Assembly (NCBI GenBank): GCA_030374765.1
Contig: JARGXX010000095.1
Coordinates: 434,001-498,000, forward strand
DNA length: 64,000 nt
Direction of reading: 5' to 3'
DNA from: Agarophyton chilense
Taxonomy: Eukaryota; Rhodophyta; Florideophyceae; Gracilariales; Gracilariaceae
Shown here: piece after piece, positions 9,731 through 19,631 of the stretch
Layout of the letters: every line of letters starts with the position of its first letter
Numbering within the stretch: position 1 is the stretch's first letter
The notes under the pieces: generated by a model
Databases searched by the model: none
What the model was told of the DNA's origin: nothing
The model's input: only the letters and a program-made list of their open reading frames with translations
Translations under genes and position numbers: made by a program

Positions 9731-10534
9731 TCATACCTGGTGGACTGCACGAATGGCACTTTGAACATACTCTGTTGCTGACGTGATGGCCAGAGTAGCA
9801 GCGGCTAGCAACATAACGATCCCTATTTGTGCAAACCAAACGTGGATAGATACGGTGGCTAGTAGAAGAGTTAGGGATACCATTTGCGTTGCGGTTTTCA
9901 ATTTGCCCCAGATACTAACTTTGACTTGTGCACTCTTGTCGAGGATTGCCATCCATTCTCGTAGAGCGCTGACGAAAATTTCCCTCGATACAATCACAGC
10001 GGTAGATAAGACGATAAGCGGGTGAGGGAGACGCGCAGTGATGAGTGTTAAAGCAACAGCGACCATGAGTTTATCGGCGACAGGGTCCAGAAAGGTACCA
10101 AGCTCGGAAACAACGCGCCAGCGACGTGCGAGATACCCATCGAGAAAGTCAGTGAGCGATGCAAAGGCGAAAATGAGGGCGGAAAGAAGATACTGATGGG
10201 GAAAAGGGGGTGATAGGCGCACGGTCGCGAGCACAGGCACGGCCACGACGCGGGCATAGGTCAGGATCATGGGCACATTGGCCTTTGTGAGACGTGCTGT
10301 TACAAGCGGGGCTCGGACATGACGCAGGACTGGAGGTGTGGGGCCGGGTGAGCGGAGGCTGTGGTACGAAAGTTGCCGTAAAGTGAAAGTGGGAGCGAGA
10401 GCGAAGGCAGGCTTGCGATGGACGAAGACACGTTTTGCAGGGATGGCGGCGGGGGTTACGGCAAGCATGAAGTGAGGTGTCATCTCTAAAGTTTTGGCGT
10501 GGAAGAGCCGAGCTCTGGATTGACAGCTCATCAT
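9731..10534 (-). CDS. PGP1: CDP-diacylglycerol-glycerol-3-phosphate 3-phosphatidyltransferase
   Basis: 267 residues from the ATG pair at 10534-10529; a later ATG at 10483 is possible, and the frame is also open further upstream without good reason to use it. The CDP-alcohol phosphotransferase signature DG-x2-AR-x8-G-x3-D-x3-D is complete: Asp132, Gly133, Ala136, Arg137, Gly146, Asp150, Asp154, within DFLDGYLARRW and GTFLDPVADK. Hydrophobic helices flank it as in bacterial PgsA. The enzyme makes phosphatidylglycerophosphate, the committed step to phosphatidylglycerol, needed for thylakoids and for cardiolipin. Roughly 80 residues before the domain are Arg/Ala/Pro/Ser-rich and lack acidic residues early on, consistent with plastid or mitochondrial import. 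Plant PGP1 is dual targeted; here the destination is not decided. No intron seen. Confidence 0.85.
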   Translation of the reverse strand: MMSCQSRARLFHAKTLEMTPHFMLAVTPAAIPAKRVFVHRKPAFALAPTFTLRQLSYHSLRSPGPTPPVLRHVRAPLVTARLTKANVPMILTYARVVAVPVLATVRLSPPFPHQYLLSALIFAFASLTDFLDGYLARRWRVVSELGTFLDPVADKLMVAVALTLITARLPHPLIVLSTAVIVSREIFVSALREWMAILDKSAQVKVSIWGKLKTATQMVSLTLLLATVSIHVWFAQIGIVMLLAAATLAITSATEYVQSAIRAVHQV

Positions 10535-11273
10535 CGAAACGCCAACAAGTAGGGAGAGGACTGTTGTTGAGATGTTGCGTGAACGAAAGGGGGGAGGTGA
10601 GCGGCGCGAATGGGTGGCGAGGCATTCCAACGGTGGGGGCGTTGGACACATCCGGTCACGCCGTTGTGACCGAGAGGCGATTCGCCAGCGGCGAAGTGGA
10701 ACGCAGAAACAATGCGCCAGTGTTTGGGCGCCAAGTAACCCCCTTTTGCCTTGGAGGCGCCTCTGATTGGCGGCGCAGGTGAATGAGCCATCGTCACGCC
10801 GGCGTTCTGTTCGCGCCCCGCGTCGCGCGTGACCAGGAAACGAACTGGCAGCGAGCGCTGTTGCCACTCGACGACTTGTGCACTCTCGCTTTGCGCAAAG
10901 CGCAGCGCCACCCGCGCATTCCATCCAACACAATCAGCCACCTGACGACTCTGGCGCCGCCTTCCTCCGTTCGCGCCACTGTGGCGCGTTGAACTCTACG
11001 CAGCTCCCTCTGCCACTCGCGCATTCCAGCTCGTAAGAGAAATTCCCCCCCCCCTCCCTTCGAGACTCCGGCGGCCCCCTTGTCTGCGCCGAGCCCTACT
11101 TCCACTCTTCAAATTGTTTCGCTTCTTCTGCCACTGCACTGCCGCTCGCTCTCTACTCACTACTGCTACTCACTACTGCTACTCACTACTGCTACTCACT
11201 ACTGCTTCCCGGATCTGTACTGCATTCGTTGCTTCATTTGTCTTATCTTCTCGCCCTGTGAACAGCCCTCCAT
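10535..11273. other. Divergent promoter region of the phosphatidyltransferase and kinase genes
   Basis: The two starts face away from each other across about 740 bp. A CCAAT word (as ATTGG) lies at 10766. The kinase-proximal part is pyrimidine-rich and carries a 13-bp minisatellite. Confidence 0.5.
11154..11205. repeat. 13-bp minisatellite, 4 exact copies
   Basis: TACTCACTACTGC repeated four times, 69 bp before the kinase ATG, so probably in its 5' UTR or core promoter. Confidence 0.95.
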
Positions 11274-12802
11274 ATGGCCGACGCTGCCCCCGGTCCTGCT
11301 TTGTTGCGAAACAGCAGCAAGGCCGAGCTCGCTAAGCGCAAAATCGAAATTCTGTTTTCCACACTTGCTCAAGAACGCGATGCTGCAAAGAAGCGGGCAC
11401 ACGAGCTGGAAGAAAAGCTTGCTGCCATGTCCATCAGGGACAGCGAAAAGGACCGCATGCGCAAGCAACACGCGCAGCGCGAGATGGCCTTTTTGCGAGA
11501 GCGTCGTCGCCCAATGTCAGAGACAGACTTCGACATGATTACCATCATTGGCCGCGGGGCATTTGGCGAGGTTATTTTGGTTCAGCACAAAAAGTCGGGC
11601 AACTACTATGCTATGAAGAAACTCCGGAAGGCTGACATGCTGCGCAAAGAACAGGTAAATCATGCCTGGTCGGAGCGTCATGTACTTGTTGCTGCTAATC
11701 ACCCTTTCGTCTGCCAACTGTGTTATGCGTTCCAAAACAAAGACTTCCTTTATCTTGTCATGGAGTTTCTTCCAGGCGGTGATCTCATGACTTTGCTTAT
11801 TGAAAGGGACACTCTTACGGAAGATGAAGCTCGCTTTTACGTCGCCGAAATGGTTGTCGCTATTGATTCCATTCATAAGCTGGGGTTTATCCATAGAGAT
11901 GTAAAACCTGATAACCTGCTCATCGACAAGGACGGCCACCTCAAGCTCAGTGATTTTGGCCTATGCAAGAGCTTCAACGTAGATATGGATGCCCTACCAA
12001 TGTCGAATATTGAAGCTTCAAGCTCAGAATCTCACTCCACGCTCAATGACCTTTCCATGACCGAAAGAGCAGCAGCTTGGAGACGAAACGCCAGAAAACA
12101 AGCCTTCTCCACAGTTGGAACGTAAGTTTTATTCTGATGCCACATCACAGCGAATGCAATAACCTCACTTTCTTACAAAGTACTGACTCTTGTTTGAATC
12201 TTTCGATTCTATGTCGTTGCAGACCGGATTATATATCTTGTGAAGTTTTGATGAAGAGAGGCTACAATAAGGAATGCGACTACTGGAGTCTTGGGGTGGT
12301 TCTCTACGAAATGCTTGTTGGATATCCACCATTTTACGCAGAGGATGCTCTCAAAACTTGTCGAAAGATTTTGAATTGGCGTGAAACGTTGCGCTTCCCA
12401 CCAGAGGCGAATCTCAGCTGGGCAGCCATAAATCTCATTCAGTCTTTGGTTTGTGACGCAAAGCACCGACTAGGAGCACAAAACGGCATCGATGATTTCC
12501 GGGATCACCCGTTTTTTGAAGGAATAGACTGGGATAAGGTATCTGCTATGAAGCCCCCTTTTCTTCCGGAGCTACGCGGACCAACTGATACTCGCTATTT
12601 TGAAGATCAAAAACCATTGCCGCAGAACGGTACTACGCAGGATAGGCAGTCATCGCGCCCGTCGTATATCAAGGAACCGCAGGCAGAAGAGTTTATTGGT
12701 TTCACGTTCAAGCGGTATAATCCAACCGAAGCACCTGCCGGACGACGTCGAGGTCTGTCGGCTTCATTGTTTGAAAATCCGGATGCATCCATTCAGGAGT
12801 AG
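11274..12802 (+). CDS. NDR/LATS-family AGC protein kinase, two exons
   Basis: Exons 11274-12121 and 12223-12802; the 101-bp intron starts GTAAGT, ends TTGCAG and has TACTGAC 40 bp before the acceptor. Joining restores VGTPDYIS of the activation segment and gives 475 residues, the usual size for NDR kinases. Residues 15-80 form the basic N-terminal helix region that binds MOB co-activators. Then come GRGAFGEV (93-100), AMKK with Lys115, HRDVKPDN (207-214), DFGL (227-230), and the long basic insert before the activation loop (about 235-280, ending RRNARKQAFS) that is diagnostic for NDR/LATS. The C-terminal hydrophobic motif is FIGFTFKRY (440-448, phospho-Thr about 444). Expected role: Ser/Thr kinase of the MOB-Hippo/MEN-type pathway in growth polarity or division, activated by a Ste20-like kinase. 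Confidence 0.92.
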
Positions 12803-14148
12803 TGGCAAGTGTCCGGCTTGTCTCTGAGCACACACCCTTCCAACGTTTGTACAGAAACACGGCCTTTCTCTGTACTTTGTACAGTACCAACTCTACAGTT
12901 TCAGGGGCTTGGTGTTAGCACTGCTAAATGTATTCTAAAGATGGGCCCGACGAAGAAAGACCACCAACATTCGGACAATACGGCAGCATTCCTCAGATCG
13001 ACGCATCAATCGAAGTCGTTTTATGACATCACATTGTCTTGGTACGGTGCTGAGTCGGGTAATACCGCGGAAACGCAATCTGCAAACGTAGATGACAACA
13101 CATAAGAAAAGCATCGGTAGTCGGCCCGAGATTACGAAGGTAGTATGGATGTGCATTAGTCCGGGATTCTCGGGGGAGGCAAAGTTGTAGAGAATTCAGA
13201 TTGAGTTCCTGTTGAGTTGATCTAAAAGGAAAACACCACAGTTCTTTGGAACGTTTACAGTAATTTTCACGTTGTTACAGCACATAGAAAACCGAGGCCT
13301 ACTCAACTCATCGTATTAACGAGTGATGCTGACGACCACCGTAACGCGCAGCGTGACACCCTCTCCCATCCGTACGTTTCCGCCCGTCCTCCCGCCAAGT
13401 CACCACTTTTTCTCGTTTGTGAACGGTTGGTTGCGAATACCAGCCAGCGCACCTCCTTGTCCAGTGTCAGTACTGTCAGGCACACCGCCAGCCTCATTGC
13501 TCCCTAAGACGCTTCCGTTAAAGTTCAAGTTTGAGTTGAGTCGAAGCGCACACCACATCAAACCACCTCGGTTGCGACCTTGCTCAAAGTGACCGTGCAC
13601 CTTGCGACGAAACAAATAGCTAGCTAGCATGGCGTAAGTGCATTCGCCGTACCAAAGGTCCAGAAAGCACGACAATCATATCTCAAAATGAATTCTGACC
13701 TAGTACACATGGCTGCTAGGACAATCGAATGCCCCCACCCCAATCTTCCCAAGATGCGTTGATCGATCCTACAGCTACGTCCAACAGCCATGAGCACAAG
13801 TTGTAACACACAAATTTAAACTGAACACGAAATCTAATATTCAAACTACAGATCCTCTCAGTTCCTCACCTACTCTTACAAGTCCTGATAGACAAAAACA
13901 CTTGTCATGTGTACCGACCATTGTGGCCTCGCTCACCATCTTCTTCATATGTCGTCTCATACCTTCTCCAATTCATACAGGACTCGAGTCCAACACGAAA
14001 TCGCAATTCAAAGACTAATATTGGTCAGCACCAACATCCACGACTTCACTGCCCGAAGGACAAAACACTAGGCCTCATCGATTTTCGAAAAGTAACGACA
14101 TACATCCTTGTTATCTTCTCGGGCAGCCGTATATGGTTTTCACTGTGG
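12803..14148. other. Convergent intergenic region, nothing recognised
   Basis: About 1.35 kb between the 3' ends of the kinase and glycosyltransferase genes. Several short frames exist on both strands, but none has a motif or a companion exon. Confidence 0.45.
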
Positions 14149-16388
14149 TCATGACTTTGATTGCTTTGAGACTTTCGACTCTTCCGGGCCCTTTCCGAAA
14201 TCAGTTCCTGTTGAACAAGACAGGAACGGCAAAGTTTCCCACCGCAAAAAGTCAGCAACTGTAATAACGACACAGATATGGGTTTTGAATAAAAAGGTCA
14301 GTGACCAAACGTACCTGCTAAGAGAGCTTTTGGACCACCTAGCCGCATGGCAGCTCCAGTGAAGCTTGACCACGTTGACCCAAGCAATACTTTTACTTTG
14401 GACAACACTAGCAGGTCAGCCATGGCATACTTCTCGCATTCCGTGCCTCGATCGTCGCACTCTCTTTCAATATAGATGATGCGATCGTCTCCAAATATGT
14501 CTTTCAGCTTCCGACACACCTTTATGGTGTCTGAAGCCACAAAGAACTTCTGCACCGTTCCATTATTCAACATTTGACGAATGGTACCGACGAAATTATC
14601 CATCTTCGTGGTTGCCCGCCATTTGTCGAGTAATTCTGCATCATCTTTGTAGTACATGCCTCTGTTGTCGATCCCGGTAATATCATCGTCAAGAGAACGA
14701 TTTCTAATGTGGGCGCCGCCAATTTCTGCCATACCCATGCTGTATATGGGACTAGCGAGAGATATAATATCTTTTCGAACGGGAAGGTTTCTAATCGGTT
14801 CGTTTTCAGAGTCCCATGTAGTAATATTCGTGTTCATTATCGCAGAAGACTTGAAATATATGCTCTTATCTGGGTTGTCAACAATGAATTCTCCCACGTC
14901 CTCATGAAGCATGTAATTATAAAAATCAATGTCAGCCCAAGCCGCATCAAACTCCACATTGCCTTCCAACGGCCATTTTGGAATGAATGTGTCCATCACA
15001 GGGAAGTTGAGGTTAGACGTATCAAATATATCAGAATACAATGCATTGAAGTGCTCGTCCTTCTCCCATATGATCACGGGTTCTCGACCGGTTCTCTCCG
15101 CGAACGAAATGCCACTTCCCATAGATCGCAAGCGATTACCCAGTCCATTCTGAACGTGAATGAGGACAAATCGCGGTCTCACGTCGCCGTCAATAACTTC
15201 ATCAATTCCTAAAGCCTTCTTACGCCTTTTCATGTTGAATAAGAAAGTCTCGGCGGTACGGATAGCCATTGACTGTATGATACCCCATGGCATACCATAG
15301 TCATCATGCATACGGCGACCGAGGGCAAGTCTGCGTATTTCAGCGTACTCGTCAGCTGTAACAAGAGTTTTGAGGGCCATAGGGATGTACTTCGCCCGGA
15401 GCAAGTCAGGATTGCCTTGCTGCTGTTCATATTGAGATCTTTGGAATGTCTTGTTCCAAGGCTGTGCAATCTTTTCCAGAATAAGCCTGTTGATATCTAT
15501 CTGCACTCTCGGAAACTTGACACCCTCCTGGGCACGAAACTTGTCTTCATGAGAAATGTGGGTGTAGTGGTCGAAGCTGACGTTGCGACGTTTCGCACCG
15601 GAGGCCTCAAGACGCTCATAGAGATCGTCGTCGTCAAACCCATACGTCTGAATTCGCTCATCGTAGCCCCCTATAGACCAAAAACGAGTTTGAGACACAA
15701 CAAGGGCACCATTAAGATGCATTTCGTTCTCATTTCTGGAGTTCATGTAATAACCAGTGTAAAAGGCCGATTGAGATTGCGCGAGAGGATGGGCGGCTAT
15801 GACTTCACGGTGCATGATATAATCACAGTCAACCTTGAACACAATTTCATTCGCGGCATGGTGGACGGCAAGGTTATACGAGCGAGACAGAACCCATTCC
15901 TGTTCATTTTCTACACGAATAACCCGAACAGGGATCGAGGAGTTTGCAGCGGAGACAACTTGATCGACCACAGAGCGAAGGGGCGGTTGGGAGGACCAAT
16001 CCACAATAATTATTTCAGACGCATCGCGTACATTTAACCAAGAAGCGAGAGCCTGGCGCAGCATTGGGTGCCGATTGGTGCAAGCAGCAACGATGGAATT
16101 AGCGCCAGCGGCGCGAGGATTGTTGGATGGCATAGGGCGAAAGAAGCGAGGAAATGATTGCAAAAGAAGAGGGGTAGTGAAGAAGGCGACAGTTGTTAAA
16201 ATGAAAATCAGACAGAAAGCGTTGAGATATAGACGGCGACTAGCGTAGACGCGTGGCGACGAGACATGCTGTGGGAGAAGAGGTTCAACGAGCTGGCGGG
16301 CTGTCATGGGAGCGTCTTCTGAATAGGGGCTGGCACCCGTGGAAGGGGATGAAATAACTCCGGTCTTCGACTTCGATATCATGACCAT
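14149..16388 (-). CDS. Membrane-anchored two-domain glycosyltransferase (GT2-like plus fucosyltransferase-like)
   Basis: A 696-codon frame (16388-14298) with a probable 3' exon. The frame ends a few codons after a CAG/GTACGT donor at 14314; an acceptor TTATTACAG at 14259 gives a 56-bp intron and 36 more codons to TGA 14149-14151, in phase (about 727 residues). Type II topology: basic tail with one transmembrane helix at 54-78. The first catalytic module (about 95-340) is GT2/GT-A-like: a VAACTNR start, KVDCDYIM as the DxD metal site, and GYDERIQTYGFDDDDL as in chondroitin/galactosyltransferase acceptor regions. The second (about 405-690) has QNGLGNRLRSMGSG, an NRLR-type donor site, and a late GSTWSSFTGAAMRLGG, as in GT-B fucosyltransferase-like folds. 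It probably builds Golgi cell-wall or glycoprotein glycans; donor and linkage unknown. Confidence 0.75.
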
Positions 16389-17299
16389 GAACTCGGATCA
16401 GCAGAGAGGAGGTACAACGGTGGGCGCAGGAACGAAAAGAAGTTGGTGAGACGAGCCGATGCCTGCCAATGTGTGGGAGCGAGGAGAGTACTGTAATAAG
16501 CCCTCATCTTCATATTATTGGTGCCTCCTTTGGTAATGTCACATCCAAAGCCTCCATTTGGAGCATTTTAGGTGGCTCCGTGACAACGTCACGGCTCAAC
16601 CAGCAAGCACCACGTGGGCATCCATGCCTTACTGTAAAACTACATTCCGTTTGCTTTACAAAACACCTCCGAAAAAACGATTTTTGTCCGATTTTGAAGA
16701 ACGCAATGACATCCCAAACCCTTCACATCAGGCCTTTCTACACTTGGACAGGACACACTGCGTTGTGTCTCAATACAGTGTTCCCCCGCACAAAGCATAC
16801 CACGTGGTCAACTTACTCCGTATGCTGACAACGGGGGTATGCTCGCAGTGGGGGAATTGTTTACGGCCTACTGAAGTGGTCTAAAATTGTCGTCTGACGG
16901 AGCGAGGCGTACTTTTCCAACCTCAATGCCCTCTGGCAGGCGCGCAGTGCCCTTTCTATGCCCTTATTCCTTGTGCCCAAGCGCTACATTGTAGATATTG
17001 CTATCGCAATAGCTTTCAGCTCATCACTTGCGCTATAAAGCTCCTCTTTTTCCTCATTCTCTGTCGCATCTTCATTCGAGCAATCAATGCCTGCCACAAA
17101 AGCTGCCTGATGCTCCAAAGATACAGCCCCAGCAACTACATCCTCATCCACCGGGTTCAGCTAATTTTCTATGCTCACCCTATTATATCATACACCATGT
17201 TCATTAAGATCTCTGACGATTTTCTCGCGTAGACTACTTTAAACATCATTGTGGTGCTCTCCATCATCAAGAAAATTTTGTTCAAAGCAAGGCCTAACA
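16389..17299. other. Upstream region of the glycosyltransferase gene, nothing else recognised
   Basis: About 900 bp. Overlapping short frames at 16469-16884 share no recognisable domain. This is the last unique host-like DNA before the transposon-rich zone. Confidence 0.4.
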
Positions 17300-18426
17300 C
17301 AGTTTAAAATTGAAGACGCCGCCAACACTTCCCATTAATCTGTTATTTAAAGCATTTCTTTTAGTTTATCGATGTTGTCAATTGATTTCTTTCCGGCGTC
17401 TATGTTTTCAAACACACGAAAGAGTAGTCGACAACAGTACTTTTCCTACACTGTCGATATTATCCCCGCGTCAAGAGGCTGCACTCGAGTTGTTGTGTTC
17501 GGAGGAAGAAAATAGACTCCAACATTTTATATTTAAGGGAGCATGCCATGCGACCCGTGTGCCGAACAGTTGTCAATGAACAACAAAATTTTACGATTTG
17601 GTGTGCGACGCGCGTAGGGTTCCAGACGGCCCAGCCAATCAAAGAAGAGGTCCTGCCTCACCCATGCCTTTTGCATGTCATGATAATCAAAGCCAAGCTC
17701 ATGCCCGTACTTGCCGCGAAATGAACGCGGACGAACAGCGTTTCCAATCATCATCAACGCGAACTTTTCAGAACCGTCGGAATTATAGCATATCAGGACA
17801 GTCATACGGGTTTTGTCTTTCTTAAAACCCGACGGAGTTTCTTTTGATAGGTACCAGCCCGGCGGTTGTCGGAAGAACAGACCGAATTAATCAGCATTCC
17901 ATACATTCCTCGCCCTAAAATCAGCAACCTTTTTTTTGACTTTTGGAAAGGCGTTGATGAGCCCCGATTCATCCGCGCTCATGGCCTTCTCATGAACACG
18001 ACAAAATGTGATGCTGTGCCTTTTTTGAAAACTGTTTAGCTATCCGTTTGAAAACTTGAGATGAAGCTGCTGGTGGGAGGGTAAATGTTTATTGGCTTCC
18101 TTTTGAAGCCTTTCGGCTTGAATGCGTAGATAGACACCGTTTATCTGCACCCCATTTGCGGCGCGATCGGATAGCCAAGAATACAGTGCTGCTTCAAGTC
18201 GGGGCGCGGCGGGAGTGCGACGGCTTTTGAACCTCGGGCAGGCTGCTGGTGGCAGGTTGACAAACTCCGATTTGGCTGACAATAGCCGAGATATGGTGTT
18301 CTGGTCGGGTGCTTTCTGGAGGCGGAAAGTGGTTTGGGCCCAATTGGCCAGCGCACGCTGTTTGATTGGTTCTTTCACGGCGCGTCGACGGTCATGTTCA
18401 GCAATGATGCGCTGTTTCTGCAACAT
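17300..18426 (-). pseudogene. pogo/Tigger-type DDE transposase relic
   Basis: One minus-strand frame runs from ATG 18426 to about 17300. The N-terminal part resembles the helix-turn-helix and CENP-B type DNA-binding domains of the pogo branch of Tc1/mariner. The DDE core shows WNAD (first Asp), LLFIDNCSAHG (second Asp) and RVQPLDAGII (third Asp), and MTVLICYNSDGSEK between them. It is broken only by in-frame stops: TAG 18042-18040 at a position where Trp is expected, TAA 17889-17887 where Glu is expected, TAA 17535-17533, another TAA two codons later, a TAG about 30 codons further on, and more near the end. No frameshift is needed through about 1 kb. Terminal inverted repeats were not found. 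Confidence 0.8.
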
Positions 18427-19631
18427 AGTAAGTGCTGACCCATACTACGACGATGGCGTGTGAGGAATGCAGGAGGGTGGTGTTAGGTGTGTAGCCATTG
18501 CGTGGTGCGTGCCGAATGGTAGGGACGATGTTCTTTCTGATGCAGTATTCAACGTTTAAATATGAATTTCAAACCGGAGACGGAGACGGATAGCTTCAAA
18601 TTTGAAATTGTATGCCGGCGGGGGAATACATTCAAAAATATAATAGGAAACAGGTGTTTACCCCGGCACGGTATGAAAGTAGGCAGTATGCATTACATCA
18701 CAATTCCGGCTCACATTCGTCCCTTTTTTGACGGTTGCATGCAAAAGTATGCTCCCTGCGGGGTTATGCTTCCAGTGAGAGATGATATGTGCGGGAGAGC
18801 ACTGTACCCCATAAATGAGAGTAATTCCCATTTCGTTGGACAGCTATCAAACTGTTCACTTCTCCATGACATTGCCAAGATTTTGGAGTCGCCCTGATCG
18901 CGACCCCAGGCGTTGAACACCATTCATTCCACCATCTTCCTATTTGTTCATCTCAAAAAATGTCGTCCACACCTCTATCTCGGCATAAAACCATATCAAT
19001 TATTGCTGCAGCAATAATCACAATTGCAAATGTGTAGTATCCGCTCTAACGGAGAGAGCAGACACCTGCCACAGCGTTCGGACTGCCGATGGGTCGCTTG
19101 CGGCGAAGTAAAAGGGGTGGTAGAGCTACAACACCAGCGAGCTGGAAGTGGGGTGTAAGGCCACTACTCGCCAGCGAGGGTGAACAGTGCAACTGTAAAA
19201 CGTTGATGGGACGTAGGTACGAGACGGCTCGTGAAGTGGTTGGGGGCTGACTATCTATTATAGCTCGTCCAGATCTCCGGATAAGGAATCCTAAGCGAGG
19301 AACAGAATAGTCATGATGCCCATGTTGTCTCCTTTACTTGGAGTCGGCGCTCACCTCTGGTACACTATATACTGTGTGCCAGGGTGAGTGCCCAAATAAT
19401 ACGTAAATAATACCCAGTGGTCAGCCACTTAGCCAAACCAGTGTATGGGTATGGTCCCTAATGGACTTACATCTACAAAGGGTAGAAAAACCCGCCACGT
19501 GGATCGCCACTACATGCACCGTTGCAAGCCACTCCACTCCTGATACCACGTGTTCCAACAATGTACCCTGCCTCCTGGCATCCTACGCGGTGTGTCGCTT
19601 CTTATCCTAGCACTGATCAGGCCACTCAGTA
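18427..19631. other. Unassigned stretch between two transposon relics
   Basis: A plus-strand frame at 18562-18897 and its minus-strand shadow have no recognisable motif. The remainder is non-coding; it may hold ends of the pogo or Harbinger elements. Confidence 0.4.

Noticed and set aside
10535..10933. Upstream extension of the phosphatidyltransferase frame by 133 codons
   Set aside because: Arg/Cys-rich sequence in a likely promoter region with no domain; the ATG pair at 10534 gives a normal organelle-targeting leader.
12809..13675. Several 60-100 codon frames between kinase and glycosyltransferase genes
   Set aside because: Overlap each other on both strands without motifs or splice partners.
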